Assembly: GCA_902781455.1 (NCBI GenBank)
Contig: CACZJF010000016.1
Span: 1 to 41,829 of the forward strand
Reading direction: 5' to 3'
DNA: 41,829 nucleotides
Source of the DNA: an uncultured Lachnospiraceae bacterium
Lineage (GTDB): Bacteria > Bacillota > Clostridia > Lachnospirales > Lachnospiraceae
Part shown: positions 41,733 to 41,829 of the stretch, in pieces
How the letters are laid out: each line of letters opens with the position of its first letter
Position numbering within the stretch: the first letter of the stretch is position 1
Made by a program: the position numbers and the translations under genes
Notes under the pieces: generated by a model
The model's input: the letters and a program-made list of their open reading frames with translations, nothing else
What the model was told of the DNA's origin: nothing
Database searches by the model: none

Positions 41733-41829
41733 GTAGTGTCAAGTGACGTATGAAAACCCTGAGCAAAAAAATAAGGCTCAGATGAACCTTGAAAAGTAGT
41801 AAATATCCCAGACTGGCATCGATTGGCGA
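41733..41829. other. non-coding end of the window, possible insertion-sequence edge
   Basis: No reading frame of note. A CTGAGC / GCTCAG pair (41759-41764 with 41776-41781) surrounds an A-rich loop. The stretch starting GTAGTGTCAAGTGACGTATG resembles the kind of terminal sequence seen at insertion elements, but no transposase is visible, so this stays open. Confidence 0.2.

Noticed and set aside
1-41829. CRISPR array, tRNA or rRNA genes
   Set aside because: I saw no regularly spaced repeat-spacer pattern and no tRNA or rRNA signature.

Overview
This is a chromosomal replication-origin segment from a Gram-positive anaerobe of the class Clostridia, most likely family Lachnospiraceae. The evidence is the gene order rpmH-rnpA-yidD-yidC-jag-mnmE-mnmG-rsmG-parA-parB on the left of dnaA and dnaN-yaaA-recF-gyrB-gyrA on the right, three perfect TGTTTCACGTGAAACA parS sites beside parA, the MurT/GatD pair, and the lack of an outer-membrane gene set. 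Genus and species cannot be fixed from sequence alone. The core replication genes point away from the dnaA region on both sides.

Layout. 1-3130 (+): the end of a multi-NEW3 membrane-anchored surface protein, then an ABC-2 exporter ATPase and its permease. 3322-4980 (-): an NhaC-type Na+/H+ antiporter, convergent with the exporter. 5344-6947 (+): a prepilin peptidase and a TadZ/CpaE-like ATPase, a small fragment of a Tad pilus system. 7066-7407 (-): an unrecognised small protein with its own promoter. 7695-11000 (+): a MurG-type glycosyltransferase, a class I aminotransferase and a voltage-gated K+ channel. 11044-13971 (-): an L,D-transpeptidase and a membrane EAL-domain protein broken by a one-base frameshift. 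14066-18107 (-): serS, a DUF4446 protein, parB and parA. 18180-18277: three parS sites. 18378-19337 (+): an alpha/beta hydrolase. 19499-26939 (-): rsmG, mnmG, mnmE, jag, yidC, yidD, rnpA and rpmH. 26940-28986: dnaA flanked by two clusters of DnaA boxes, the presumed bipartite oriC. 28987-36260 (+): dnaN, yaaA, recF, gyrB and gyrA. 36287-39949 (+): a lipoprotein serine hydrolase, RidA, MurT and GatD. 40059-41732 (+): a DacA-type D,D-carboxypeptidase with its own promoter. The last 97 bases hold no gene.

How the genes fit together. Initiation (DnaA, DnaN), supercoiling (GyrAB), repair (RecF), origin segregation (ParA, ParB, parS), protein and RNA biogenesis (RpmH, RnpA, YidC/YidD, Jag) and tRNA/rRNA modification (MnmE, MnmG, RsmG) form the conserved core. 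Cell-wall functions (MurG, L,D-transpeptidase, MurT/GatD lipid II amidation, DacA, a penicillin-binding-fold lipoprotein) recur on both flanks.

The most unusual items are a 174-base nested palindrome between recF and gyrB, a ParB with a roughly 140-residue Lys/Ser/Ala-rich linker, the frameshifted EAL protein, a 30-base hairpin family seen at three intergenic sites, and a possible -1 slippery site in the small unknown gene. I did not find a convincing undescribed multi-gene system.
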